Source of the DNA: Apodemus sylvaticus
Lineage: Eukaryota > Chordata > Mammalia > Rodentia > Muridae
Reading direction: 5' to 3'
NCBI RefSeq assembly: GCF_947179515.1
Contig: NC_067492.1
Span: 15,650,916 to 15,714,915 of the forward strand
DNA length: 64,000 nucleotides
Shown: positions 11,041-22,165 of the stretch, one piece after another
Position numbering within the stretch: position 1 is the stretch's first letter
How the letters are laid out: each line of letters begins with the position of its first letter
Program-made: the position numbers and the translations under genes
Notes under the pieces: model-generated
The model's input: only the letters and a program-made list of their open reading frames with translations
The model's database searches: none
Told to the model about the DNA's origin: nothing

Positions 11041-12485
11041 GCCTACTGTTATGACAGAAAAAGGTTGTTGGCCCAAGGGTGGTTCAAAAATGTTGCCATG
11101 GAGAAATGTGAACTCACATCGATGCCAGCCCAGACTCTCCTCCAATTGCTGACCTCTACAAACTTCTTTTGTAAATAGACGCACGTAGGTCGCCCAGAAC
11201 CGGAAGTGAACCGGAAGTGAGAAACTGAAGCGTGGCTCCTCCCAGCTGGGAGGATGAAAGAAACCATTTGAAACAGATAACACTTAGGTGTGTTTTGAGC
11301 CTAAGCTGGCGTGATTTTTTGCTTTCCATGAGGACGATCACCTCTTCTGGACAGCTTTCACTGGTAGAAACTGGGTAAGCAGAATGGAGATTTGAGGCCC
11401 CCTCAGTCAATTCTTCTGCTCCCTGAGGAACGAGACTAAGAAGGAGCCATCTTTCAGACCCTCTGAGCATTTTAACAAGCCACTTGATTTACTCAGACAG
11501 GCCTCAGACAGAACAGAAGTGGGGCTAAATTGTTCGGCATAAAATGCAAGAGAGAAGTGGGAGGGGGCAGTCTTCTGGGGCTTGGAAACCTTAAGCCACA
11601 TGGTGGGTGGCCAAAGACTTGAAAGGATATCTGATACTCCCTCTAAATGGCTTCCCACCTGTGTGATATAAAACTCGTTCCATGGCAGTGATGGTTGTAT
11701 GTGGCCTAGTGAATGCACTTAACGCCACCAAACTGGATGCTCTCAAATGGTTGGAATGGCAAGTTTTATGGGTTGTGTATTTTAGCACAATCACATAAAA
11801 TCAATTGGGGCCTCCCAAATTTTGTAACAACTTCTACCCATATACATGCCTCCCTTGAGTCGTTTGGAGCACAGAAATCTGGCTCCATTGTATAATCTGG
11901 GTTGGTGCAGTCAGAGGACAGGTATTGCTAAAGGCTCAGAAGCCAAGGGAAACAAGAGAATAAAACCCTAGGAAGTCATCAGACCTGGCAAAGGATATTG
12001 GGCCTGCTTTATAGGTATGTGGGACTTAGGGATTGTGTTGTGCAGGCATCTAAAGGAACAGTAAGAGCTCAGCTGGGACCTGGCTGACGTAGAGAGTAAG
12101 CAAGACAGAATCAGAAGGATGAGGTTCTCGGCTCTGGATTATAGTCTGGGGGAGGAGGCTCTCCGTGTCATCTCCTCATGGAGGTGTTTGCTTTATCTGT
12201 GTAACCCCTCTACCCTCTGTAAAGTGGGTTTGTTTCGTGCTCACTGTTAGAGGATGCAGTCTATCAATGGTGGAGAAGGCATGGCAGTAGGAGTGGTTCC
12301 TGGAGGTAGCAGTGGGAACTCACAACTGGCTGAAACATGAAACCGAGAAAGGACCGGAAGTACCAGGAACCACTTCCTCCTGCTAGGCCCCACCTCCCAA
12401 AGGTTCACCAGCCTCCAGAATCATTACCACCTTTTGCAGATCATGTGAACTGTGGTCATCTTTTTTAGGTGCCTCCTGGTTGCAG
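11041..12485. other. Unique intergenic sequence
   Basis: No repeats or genes recognised. A tandem 'AACCGGAAGTGA' pair occurs at about 11200-11220 (ETS-like GGAA cores), which may be chance. Confidence 0.4.
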
Positions 12486-12488
12486 TCT

Positions 12489-12700
12489 GTGGTGGTTTGA
12501 ATGGGAAATGCCCCCGCCCCATCCCCCATTCCCACCATAGGCTCATTCATGTATTTCAACACTTGGTCCACAGCTGGTGATAGTGTCTGGGGAGGTGATA
12601 AAGCCTTGTCAAAGTGCAGGGACAGGCTTTGAGAGTTTATGTGATAAAGTATCCCTACAATAAAATGAGGTAATAGAGACAGTCCCCTGTAGGGATGATC
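12489..12700 (+). mobile_element. LTR fragment, same class as 5738-6137
   Basis: Begins TGTGGTGGTTTGAATGGG, like the start of the solo LTR at 5738, followed by diverged sequence. The 3' end is not clear. Confidence 0.5.
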
Positions 12701-12815
12701 CTCTGACTAATCTAACCTTAGATAAACCCTCACAGATTCCTTCCCCAGGTGACTCTACATGTCCAGTTGACAATCAGAACTCAGCTTTGCACACAATCAC
12801 TCTTGTTCCTTTTGG

Positions 12816-12945
12816 TATATATATATTATATATTAATATATAATTACTATATAATTTAATATGTATTATATATTTATATATTATACATACATATATTATA
12901 TATTATATATATTATACACACACACATACATATACATACATACAA
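12816..12945. repeat. AT-rich (TA)n/(TATAT)n low-complexity tract
   Basis: Almost pure A/T with short CA and TACA units toward the end. Confidence 0.9.
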
Positions 12946-14457
12946 AGGTTGAGACAAGAGCCAACTCTATCAGCATAAAAACAAACAAATGTATTAAATC
13001 AATTACCACAGTTTCCCTCTATAGTATCTTGTCTGTGTCATCGTATATTTGACCAATGATTTGGCTCGATTGTGAGGATTTTTTTGTATGTGTGTATATG
13101 TGTATTTTTTGTCTTCCTCATATGCTTTCAAACCAAGTAACTGTTTCATAATTAAAGCAGTGTGCCCTAGGTTGTAAGTTTGTAAGAGAGCTGCCATCTA
13201 CCATGTAGTTAAGGCAGTGAAGGGAGAGATATTTATGCGGTTCTGAAGAAGTGTGTGTATTTTCTGAATGGGGGTAGGCACTTCAATTGTAATGATTTTC
13301 CTCTGTGTCCTTTAGTAGGTTTTCAGGGCTTTTTCATTATGGTAAGGCCGAGCCATTTGTCGTACCTGCTCTCTAATCAACCCTGGCTGACTTCCAGCCA
13401 GCCTAAGAGGGAACTCACTAGGCACGAGGTTTAATTGGGGCCACCCACTGAGGAAATGCTTCCCCTACTTTGTCCAGAGAAATGGAAGCTCCTCGTGTCA
13501 TATACATAAAATCCCCAGGCTTTCCTGTCTCGGTTCAAGGTTAGCTTTCTAGACTTTTCCGTGATAATCCCCACAATGAAGCACTCCAAGCAGTGGCAGA
13601 GGGAGAAGGGTCTGGTAGCAGAGAGAGCAATATTCAGTATTTGCTGCCTGGACATCTCCAGATAGATCCCAGACTGCTTTAAAAAGAAGAAATACACCCG
13701 TACCGTACCCACATCTCAATCCTCTGGAACCTTGGATTTCTTAAATCAATTTCTCATACAATCCACATGAGTTCTAATTATTGGTTCTAAATATCTGGTT
13801 CTTGATATTCTGTTCAGCCGCATGGCATAGCTTTGGGGCCGGGGTTAGCACAGGGAGTTCAGCAGGCTCATAATTTGTAGAAAAAAAGGGTCTGAATAAT
13901 GGAGAACAGTCCTCATACAACATGCTCAGCAAGATGGGGCTTGAGTGGCAGGGTGAACAGGCTGTCAAAGAGGCCAGATCACTGGGGGAGCCTGGGTAAT
14001 GCAGATGAATAAATGGAACCTTTATCTTCTGCACACTTAACACTGGAAATGTCTAATTTGGATAGGAACCTGGTTGCCTAGAAGCTGCCTCCTCTTTCCT
14101 GTACTTCAGTGCCCCCACTACAGCATTCTGGGAATAAAGACTCCCTGTTTCACGATACCAGCATGGTGGGATGAGGAGTGCCAGAGAGGAGAAGATGCTA
14201 ACAAGACTGCCAGCCACTTAGCAAGAACCTAACCTGGCAACCAACTTGATGGCTGCGGTTGTATTAATCAGAGTTTAGGTTGTCAGTCGAGCTTAAACAC
14301 CACACACAAGCTGATCTCTCTTTGCTCTTGCATTTGTCTGAGACAGTACTTTTTGTTGTTTTCACCATCTTGTAGATATGGACAGGGACACTTACTGAGA
14401 ACAGATCTCCCCTTTCTACCCCAACTACCTCAAGATCTCGTCTGGTTGACTCTAGAA
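12946..14457. other. Unique intergenic sequence
   Basis: Nothing recognised beyond ordinary non-coding DNA. Confidence 0.45.
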
Positions 14458-14669
14458 CAGTGTGCTTTTCAACCTGTGGGGCACAGCCCCTGAATGACCC
14501 TTTTATGGGGGTTACATATCAGACATCCTGCATATCAGATATTTTCATTAGGATTCATAACAGTACCAAAATTACATTGTGAAATAGCAACAAATTTTAT
14601 AAAGGCATCACTCGGCCACAACATGAGGAACTTAAAGGGTCTCAGCATGAGGAAGGTTGAGAACCACTG
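14458..14669. mobile_element. hAT-type MITE (URR1-like)
   Basis: A 212-base element with terminal inverted repeats (left 'CAGTG..CTTTTCAACC', right 'GGTTGAGAACCACTG') and 8-bp flanks CTCTAGAA (14450-14457) and CTGTGGAA (14670-14677) that match at 6 of 8 positions. Imperfect inverted ends with an 8-bp duplication indicate a non-autonomous hAT transposon; the wording of the ends matches the rodent URR1 family as I remember it. Confidence 0.8.
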
Positions 14670-15139
14670 CTGTGGAATAACACAATCTGATCTGTAATGT
14701 CTCTGCAATCAATCGCTGGAAATCTAGAGCAATGCAAGTGAGGCAGCAGCAGGGTGGGCCAGCCTGGGGCTGTGTGTGTCCTTCTTCTACCAAAGGGATG
14801 CTAATGCCTCTGACGTCAGGACCATCTCCTGACCGTGGAGATGAGACCGTTGGTTCTCATCTGGCTACTCTTTAGGTTCACCTGAAGAGGGTCTATAAAA
14901 ACAGTCCCACTGTGTATTCATAGCCATTAACACATACCTCTGGGAGAGGCACTTGGACAGGATGCTCCTATGATATGAACATCAGCTGTGGGGGGGAGGG
15001 GGCTAAAGAAAGTCACAATCTCAAGGTATTCATGATAGCACACAGTTCACCTAGGAAGGGAAGGGAACAAAGACCAGTGTGTTTTAGAGTGTGAAGGCGG
15101 GAACAAAAATGAGGAAAATTTGGGTGGATGAAAAAGGGG
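14670..15139. other. Unique intergenic sequence
   Basis: No repeats or genes recognised. Confidence 0.4.
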
Positions 15140-15665
15140 GTTAACAGATGCTATTGCAGATGCCAGGAAGTGCTTGCTGACAGGAGCCTGATATCTCCTG
15201 AGAGGTTCTGCCAGAGCCTGACAAATACAGAGGCAGATGCTCCTAGCCAACCATTGGACTGAGTGCGGGGTTCCCGATGGAGGAGTTGGAGAAAGGACTG
15301 AAGGAGCTGAGGGGCTTTGCAGCCCTATGTGGGGTGCAACAGTGTCAACAGGCCAGATCCCTCAGAGCTCCAGGGACTGGACCACCAACCAAAGAGTACA
15401 CATGGAGGGACCCGTGGCTAAGGCTGCATATGTGGCAGAGGATGGCCTTATTGGACATCAGTGGGAGGAGTGGCCCTTGGGCTTCAGGGGGTTCGATGCC
15501 TCAGCATAGGGGAATGCCAAGGCAGAAAGGTGGGAGTGGGTGGGGGAGCACCCTCATAGAGGCAGAGGGAGGGGGATGGGATAGGGGGTTTCCGGAAGAG
15601 AGACCTGGAAAGGGGATAACATTTGAAATGTAAATAAAGAAAATATCTAATTTTTTTTAAAAAAA
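15140..15665 (+). mobile_element. Truncated L1 3' UTR
   Basis: Sense-oriented murine L1 3' end ('CTCCTGAGAGGTTCTGCCAG', 'CACCAACCAAAGAGTACACA') ending in 'ATTTGAAATGTAAATAAAGA' and an A-rich tail. No coding capacity. Confidence 0.85.
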
Positions 15666-15780
15666 GAAAAGAAAGAGTGAGTTGAAACAGACAAAAGAGT
15701 TGGCTCTGGCTTACAGGCAAGTGGAACCTATGGAGCTATGGGAACTGGTATTTTCCAGGGAGCCATAGCTGATGCTCTAA

Positions 15781-16815
15781 TGTGCTTTCTGTTGCTGTGA
15801 TAACCATAGCCAAAGCAAGTTAGGGAGAGAAGGGTTTATTTCCTCTTACAGCGTAGATCCATCATGGGGAAGCGAGGCAGGAACCTTCTCAAGCAGGAAC
15901 CTAGAGGCAGGAATTAAAGCAGAGATCATGGAGGAATGCTGATTATTGGCTGATTCTTTCCCTGTTCCCCATTCTGATTTCTTGCCTCCTACCCCTTCTT
16001 TTTTTATTTTTATTTTTATTAGACTATTCTTTATTTACATTTCAAATGTTGTTCCCTTTCCTGGTTTCCCCTCTGAAAATCCTCTATCCTATTCCCACTA
16101 CCCCTGCTCACCAACCCACCCACTCCTGTGTCCTTGTCCTGGCATTCCCCTATACTGGGGCATCCAGCCTTCTTAGAACCAAGGGCCTCTCTTCCCTTTG
16201 ATGTCCAACAAGGCCATCTTCTGCTACATATGCAGCTGGAGCCATGGGTACTCTTTGGTTGTTGGTTTAGTTCCTGGGAGCTCTGGGGATACTGGTTGGT
16301 TCATATTGTTGTTCCTCCTATGGGGATGCAAACCCATTTAGCTCCTTGGGTCCTTTCTCTAACTCCTCTGCTGGGGACCCTGTGCTCAGTCCAATGGTTG
16401 ACTAAGAGCATTCACCTCTGTATTTGTCAGGTACTGGTAGAGCCTCTCAGGAGACAGTTATATCAGGCTCTTGTCAGTACACACTTTTTGGCATCCACAC
16501 ACTAGTGTCTGGGTTTGATGACTGTATATGGGATGGATTCCAAGGTTGGGGCAGTCTCTGGATGGTCTTTCCTTCAGTCTCTGCTCCACACCTTGTATCT
16601 CCTCCTCCTACCCCTTCTTATATAGTTCAGGCCCACTTCCCTACAGATAGTGCTGCCTACAGTGGGTTGGGCACTCTTCCATCTTTTTAGCAATTATGAA
16701 AATGTCTCACGATATGGCCACAGGCCAATGTGATCGAAGCAATTCCTTACCGGAGGTTCCCTCTTCCCAAGCGATTCTGGGTTGTGTCAAGTTATGGCTG
16801 CAGCTACCTATAACC
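15781..16815 (-). mobile_element. ERVL/MaLR-like LTR split by an L1
   Basis: The left half (15781-16000: 'CTTTCTGTTGCTGTGATAAC', 'GAAGGGTTTATTTCCTCTTA') and right half (16604-16815: 'CCACAGGCCAATGTGATCG', 'GGTTGTGTCAAGTTATGG') are consecutive parts of one reverse-oriented LTR of the class seen at 7625 and 50775. An L1 at 16001-16603 separates them. Confidence 0.7.
16001..16603 (-). mobile_element. Truncated L1 3' end with perfect 16-bp TSD
   Basis: Reverse-oriented murine L1 3' UTR beginning with a T-rich tail. The 16-base CCTCCTACCCCTTCTT is duplicated exactly at 15985-16000 and 16604-16619. The perfect duplication and insertion into an LTR make it one of the younger events in the window. 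Confidence 0.9.
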
Positions 16816-17234
16816 ATGGGTTGATTGATTTTGCGCTGGATTCAGTGGGCTGTGGTGGTTTTCCTTGTGGGATCCATGCATTGTGTTTATTATCAAGGCA
16901 TGACCATGGTTGTCCTGCTCTTGGTACTAGAAGCAGAGATACCTGCTTTTAAAAAGCTGGCAGCAGAGTTGGATGGAGCCTGTAGCTTCTCATGCATTGT
17001 CTTGGTTGCCTGACAGAGGCCCTGGAGGAAATGGCAACTGTGGGTACCTTCGGAAATGTGGTTCATCTAGCCTAGTCTAGTTGGAGCAATCAGGGTATTC
17101 GGCATAGATGAGACACTCCCATTGTTAAGTCCTACAGGATACAGATACAAATGGCCAGGAATAAGACGACTGGAGTTGGATACAGAAAGATGAAACCTGA
17201 ATTACTTAAAAGGTGGATTTGGGCATTAATTGGG
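16816..17234. other. Unclassified sequence
   Basis: No recognised gene or repeat. Confidence 0.35.
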
Positions 17235-17338
17235 GCTCTCTCTTTCTCTCTTTCTGTCTCTGTCTCTTTCTGTGTCTCTCTGTCTCTCCATCTCTGTCTC
17301 TGTCTCTCTCTCTATCTCCCCCTCTCTCTGTCTCTCTA
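17235..17338. repeat. (TC)n/(TCTG)n low-complexity tract
   Basis: About 100 bases of CT, CTTT and CTGT units on the + strand. Confidence 0.9.
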
Positions 17339-17869
17339 ACTGCCTTTACCCAGGAGTCTGAGCTCCTGGGATATTGGGACATAGATGGAGTGAGCTTTCT
17401 CATGTGTACTCAGTGCCTGTGAAGTTTCCTGCACTTCAAATACATCAGCAATAAAAAAGTCCTCTAAATCTTTGGAAATATGTGTCTAGAGCACAGGAGA
17501 AATCTGAGCTGGGATAACAAGTCTGGGAGTTACCAGTTCGTGGTGTTGCCAAAATTCCTTCTCTGGGAGAGACTTAAATTCCCCCCCCCCCAAATCTCCC
17601 CCTCGGAACCCCCCCCCACCTGGTCCCAGTGACAACCTGAGATGCATTCCACCAAAGTTCTCTCTGGGAACCTATGAGACTATTGGGCTTATAGAGCAGT
17701 GGGCCATCAATATTCAAAAGACATAAAAGCAAAGAATTGGTGGATACAAATTAAATGTGACCCCAAATTAAGTTAAATCAAAAGAGGACAGTGGACTGGG
17801 CAGTTGAGGCTGGGAGGTTTTGGCAAGGGAGTCAGCAGCTTTCCGTGTCAAACGCTACACCTTTACTTC
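17339..17869. other. Unique sequence with poly-C runs
   Basis: Contains C runs at 17581-17591 and near 17610. Otherwise unremarkable. Confidence 0.4.
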
Positions 17870-18005
17870 TTAATTATTTCATCTTTATATGTGGGGTGTG
17901 TATATGTGCACATGCATGTGTGCACACCCGTGAGTGCAAGGGGAAGGGAGAAGGCATAAGATCCCTTGGAATCTGGAACTGGGATGCTAGGTTGTAAGCT
18001 GCCCA
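17870..18005 (-). mobile_element. SINE fragment (B3-like)
   Basis: TG-rich start then 'GGAATCTGGAACTGGGATGC', a degraded reverse-oriented B3 pattern. Confidence 0.4.
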
Positions 18006-18375
18006 CCATGGCTGGCGAAGATGTAAGGAGGGCCTTTGAAAGAACAAGTGTTGTTTGAGCGCTGAGCCCCCTCTCCCGCGCATTCAAATTCGATTCCTGA
18101 TTCCCTTGTAAAGAAGATGAACCTTGCCAGCGGCCGGCTCTCTCTCCTAGTTCTGTCTGTCTCCATCTGTCTAGAATTTTTAATGACTATTTGAACACTT
18201 CCTGTTTCTCTATACTTATTAACTTCTATGTTTTATGGCACTTTTTATTTGAAGGAAATGTGACGACGGGTAGGGAGTCATTGCAGGTCCGTGAGGAGTG
18301 AAAGGTTGTGCCTACTTGCCCTGCCCATCTTTCCCCGTGAGCCCTGGGGTAGATGGCCCACATGGAAAAGATGCC

Positions 18376-18545
18376 GTTTAGCCATCGAGATGGTTCAGTG
18401 GGTTAAGGGGATTGTTGCCACGTCTGATGACCTGAGGATCCACACTGTGGTTAGAGAGAGCAGATCCCTGCAAGCTGTCCTTGGATCTCTGCATGTGTGC
18501 CCAGCAGTCACCCCACCAGCACACAGTAAATGAATAAGTAGAAAA
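18376..18545 (+). mobile_element. B2/B3 SINE
   Basis: Sense-oriented tRNA-derived SINE: 'CATCGAGATGGTTCAGTGGG' (A-box region), 'GATGACCTGAGGATCC' and a CA-containing A-rich end. Confidence 0.7.
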
Positions 18546-19310
18546 CTGGGTCAGTCAATACCAGGGAAAGAATATAGCAGGTTTTTGAGTTCATCTCTTG
18601 GGCCAACAATTTTCTTTGACATGAAAACATTACTACATATAAATGTTTGTAGTGTATAGATAATATATATAATTACTTTAATTACAATTAAAAATAATAT
18701 ATTTCATTATGACATTTTTATATGAATTCACTGACCCACTTGGCCTATCGTATTTCCCCTGTCCATCCCCTGAAAATCCTCACTTAAGCATTCTGTGTCA
18801 TGTGTGTTTGTGCATGTATTAACATATATTCTATATATGAGACAAAATGTGTGGTGTTTACTTTTCTCCCCAAAATACGTTCTTCATGTCATATAGATTT
18901 AGACACGCCTCCAACATAGGTTAAAATGGTATAAAGAAAGTGATAAATTTGAATCAATCCCCAAATCCAATCCCCAAATCCAATCCAACAAACCAGACAT
19001 ATCAGTCCTTACCACTCATTGCTTCGTGCTACAGTGAGGATGAGGTACTAGGCTTCCTCTAAAGTATAAACAGTGAAAAGGGTGAATCCGGAAGTGTTGA
19101 ATCCTGTTCAGTAGGAAATGGTGCTGGTATCCAAACAGAAGTGGAAGTAGAGTGGGTCCCAGTTACTGTTTTGTAATATATTTAGTTACATCGGAAACCC
19201 AGACACACTTAATTGGACTATTCACAGTGATGCCAAGAATGTATAGTTACAACATTGTTCCAGGTGATTCTGATTAATGGTGGTTACCAGTCTCCACTGC
19301 TCCAGGCCTG
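18546..19310. other. AT-rich sequence with old L1 remnant
   Basis: Sequence at about 18690-18880 resembles a reverse-oriented old L1 3' end ('TTTCATTATGACATTTTTATA'-like block). A short tandem 'CCAAATCCAATCCC' lies near 18960. No gene. Confidence 0.4.
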
Positions 19311-19337
19311 AGGCTCAGGGGAAGCTGGTGTCTAAAC

Positions 19338-19349
19338 GCCCCCTGGTGC
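19338..19349 (-). promoter_or_regulatory. Candidate CTCF site
   Basis: The minus strand reads GCACCAGGGGGC, matching 11 of 12 positions of the CTCF core CCASYAGRKGGC. It is in sequence where I see no SINE, 5.4 kb upstream of the Adamts18 start codon. Motif match only; no binding evidence. Confidence 0.4.
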
Positions 19350-19835
19350 ATGATGGGTAAAGCAGGAGCGCATGGAGCCTGCGCACAAAAGGTGTTTGTC
19401 CTTCCTTAGGCGGCTTGATATTTTCCAGAGCTTTTGTAAAGCACGTATTCCACTCTTCCACAATCTCCAAACTTGGCCTTGAGTTTGTTTGTGGAAATAA
19501 GTAGCCTCGTTTTAATACTACCTCTTTAGCCTCTGGCAAGCAAGGAACTTTTAATAGTAGAGCTTGGGAAAGGGCTAAAAATAGAATTAGGGACGCAAAC
19601 ATACCACACGCAGAGTAAGATCCACAGTGGAAATCAGAGAGGAGACCCTCCGATACAGGTAACCAGAAGAGTCCTGCTTTGGTGTCTATAGAATAAGAAA
19701 ATAAAATGTAATGCCAAATTGAAGAAAGATCCACAGGGAATTCCTCAGTTGCAAGTTGATCGAGGAGTGGGGCACATTGGAAGAGATGGACTTCATAGCA
19801 TCACACATGGAAGGCAAGTATTTTACTGCCAAGCC
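19350..19835. other. Unique sequence with a minus-strand open frame
   Basis: The minus strand is open for 139 codons from 19734 to 19315. I recognise no domain; a hydrophobic stretch (FASLILFLALSQALLL) is present. Treated as non-coding until supported by transcript data. Confidence 0.35.
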
Positions 19836-19839
19836 ACAC

Positions 19840-19965
19840 CCTCTGCCCTCCTTCTACTATTTACTTTGAGATCAAGTCTCACTAAATTGCGACTGGCCTT
19901 GAACTTGCAGTCGCCCAAGTCAACCTCCCAAGTAGCTTAGGATTACAGGCCTCCATGCCCAGGCC
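19840..19965 (-). mobile_element. B1-like SINE, diverged
   Basis: The + strand shows the reverse complement of a 7SL-derived monomer ('TAGCTTAGGATTACAGGCCT', 'GACTGGCCTTGAACTTGCAG'). Confidence 0.6.
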
Positions 19966-20274
19966 TGACTTCCTAAATTGTTTTGGATGACCTCTAGTTA
20001 GAAAATTAGATGTTAAACTCCAAGGTTCTGTCTGCTCTTCTGATACTAATTAGTTGTAAAAGGGCTACTGTCTTTGCTGTGAATTTCATCCTTTGTGTTC
20101 TTCCTTGGCCTTTAGAATAATTTGGTTATAAAAGAGGCAGAGTCAGGAACTCTCTTCCCTCCCCCACCGATTTTGAGGGCAACTTTGCTACCCTAGGCTT
20201 TGTTTCTGAGATGCTAAACAGGACACATGCCTACTTCTCAGGTCTCCAAGGAGGTATATTGATATCAGCGTGGG

Positions 20275-20560
20275 ATTTTCATGGAGGAAGGAAGCATTGT
20301 GTGGTGGTACACACGTGGGTGTGGGTGCATACGTGTATAGCACACACGCAGAAGCCAGGACAACCTCAGATGTCCTTTGGATCTTTCCATTCTTTCTACC
20401 TTCTATTTGGGACAGGGTCTCTTCAATGGCATGTCTCCCAGGATAGCTGTCTACTGTGCTTCCAGAGATCCTCCTGTCTCCAGCTCCCATGTTAGAGTGC
20501 ACAACTAGAAGGATTACAAGCACTGCATTACTTCAGCCAGGTTTTTACAGAGTGTCTGGG
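20275..20560 (-). mobile_element. SINE, B4/RSINE-like, diverged
   Basis: 'GGGACAGGGTCTCTTCAATG', 'GATCCTCCTGTCTCCAGCTC' and 'GGATTACAAGCACTGC' are the reverse complement of a composite B1/tRNA SINE. Confidence 0.5.
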
Positions 20561-21330
20561 GGTCTGAAATCAGACCCTTACACATGGGTGTTACTAAACA
20601 TCTACCTAGTCCCTTGTGTCTGGGCTTTTTTTCCTCCTTTGGCTGCTGGGCTAAAATAAGTCTAGCTTTTGCTTCTCCTTTCCATCACTTGAAAATGGTG
20701 GAAATTTCCTTAAGAGATGAATGTCCAGGAACTGTGAGATACATTACCTGCTCAGTGAACTCTAGAAAGCTATTTGATAGAGTTTTGAGAGGCCTGAACA
20801 GTGTCCCCCACTGTGCCTGTAGGAGAGGTGAAAGTCACAAGGTGGCCAGCTCAGAGAGCTAACCACTGTGAGATGGGAAATGGTTCACTCTATGGGAGGG
20901 ATATGTGCACCTTTACGGATCAGGGTCAATGGGCAGTATAACAGCAAATAGGTTTTATCTCATATTTCTTGACCTGGACTGGAGGAGATATAGTACCAAA
21001 GACACGTTGCTTTGCAGAATAAGAAGGTTAACTTTATGTCACTAAATATAAAACCAACACCTAGACTTTAACATTAGTTTTAAAGCAATGATAATAATGA
21101 AAAAATTAATTTTTTCTCTATGTCAAATGTTTCAGTTTTCCCTTTCTTTGCCTTTAGCTCTTCCTCTGTTTCTTCTTCCGCATTTGACTTGTCATCTGCA
21201 TGCCACGTTTTGGGCTAAGATTGAAAAATATCTATTGGCTTCTTATGAACTTTAATGGTTATTACAGTGTTTTAGATTTTAGTTTTAAAAATCAGATAAA
21301 CATTTTAAAGTATTTCCAAATGGCTTGCTA

Positions 21331-21331
<1 letters not shown>
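20561..21331. other. Unique sequence
   Basis: No gene or repeat recognised. Confidence 0.4.

Positions 21332-21361
<30 letters not shown>
21332..21361. repeat. Poly-A run of 30
   Basis: Thirty consecutive A bases. The flanking sequence is not recognisable as a SINE or L1, so the origin is unclear. Confidence 0.9.
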
Positions 21362-21365
<4 letters not shown>

Positions 21366-21828
21366 CATCTTCAAGGCTAGACTCAGTGCTGATGACTCTG
21401 TCACCATCTAGAGGTAGTGCAAACATATTGCAGGCCCAGTTCATAGGAAATTCAATGTTTAAAGTCATCCCAGAAGTTGGGGCTTTGCAAATGTTTATGT
21501 ATCTGCTCTGCAGGAGAGATTGGACACTATCACCTGTAAATGAAAAAAAATTGGAATTTTTATTGCTATATTCATAGTGTAACAAGAAATGAGTCTCATA
21601 CTGAGATCTATTGAATTATGAGAACGGGAAAGACACCGAGGTAGATGGGCCACCTATGTTAGGTCCATAAGGAGGCTGAGGACCTTGTTGGACTGGCACT
21701 TGATGACTTCATGTTGATAGGGAAGAGATTAAGAACTACACTTTGCATTCATGTTCTCATCTGGGCAAGACCTTCCTTCCCTTCACCCTGGGAACATCTG
21801 GATGTCTGTCCCGACTGTGTATATGTGG

Positions 21829-22165
21829 TGGTTAAAATGGACTGACAGTTTGACAGGATCTAGAATCACCTAGAGGTGAACCTCTGGGCATGTCTATGTG
21901 GCTGTTAGTAATCTAGAGGATTGAACTAATTGTTGCGGAGAAAACCTCACTCTAAAGTGGTTGGCATCAGGCCACACTTGGGTTGACTCTTAGATGGAAT
22001 AAAAAGGAGATAGTGATTTCAGTATGGGTATTCATCTCTCTCTGCTTCTGGTTACACCATGTAACCAGCTGCCCATCTCTCCTGATGGTATGAACTGTAT
22101 CCCCTCTGACTATGAGCTAATATATGCCCTGCCTCCCTTTATGTTGCTTTGTTGGATGCTTTGTA
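21829..22165 (+). mobile_element. ERVL-type LTR, diverged
   Basis: 'TGTGGTGGTTAAAATGGACT', 'GATCTAGAATCACCTAGAGG', 'GATGGAATAAAAAGGAGATA' and 'TTCATCTCTCTCTGCTTCTG' occur in the order expected of a rodent/mammalian ERVL-related LTR. Ends are approximate. Confidence 0.55.

Noticed and set aside
15237..15633. Open frames of 90-118 codons within L1 3' UTR
   Set aside because: The sequence is non-coding L1 3' UTR; the same applies to frames in 16128-16690, 41679-42229 and 46576-47379.
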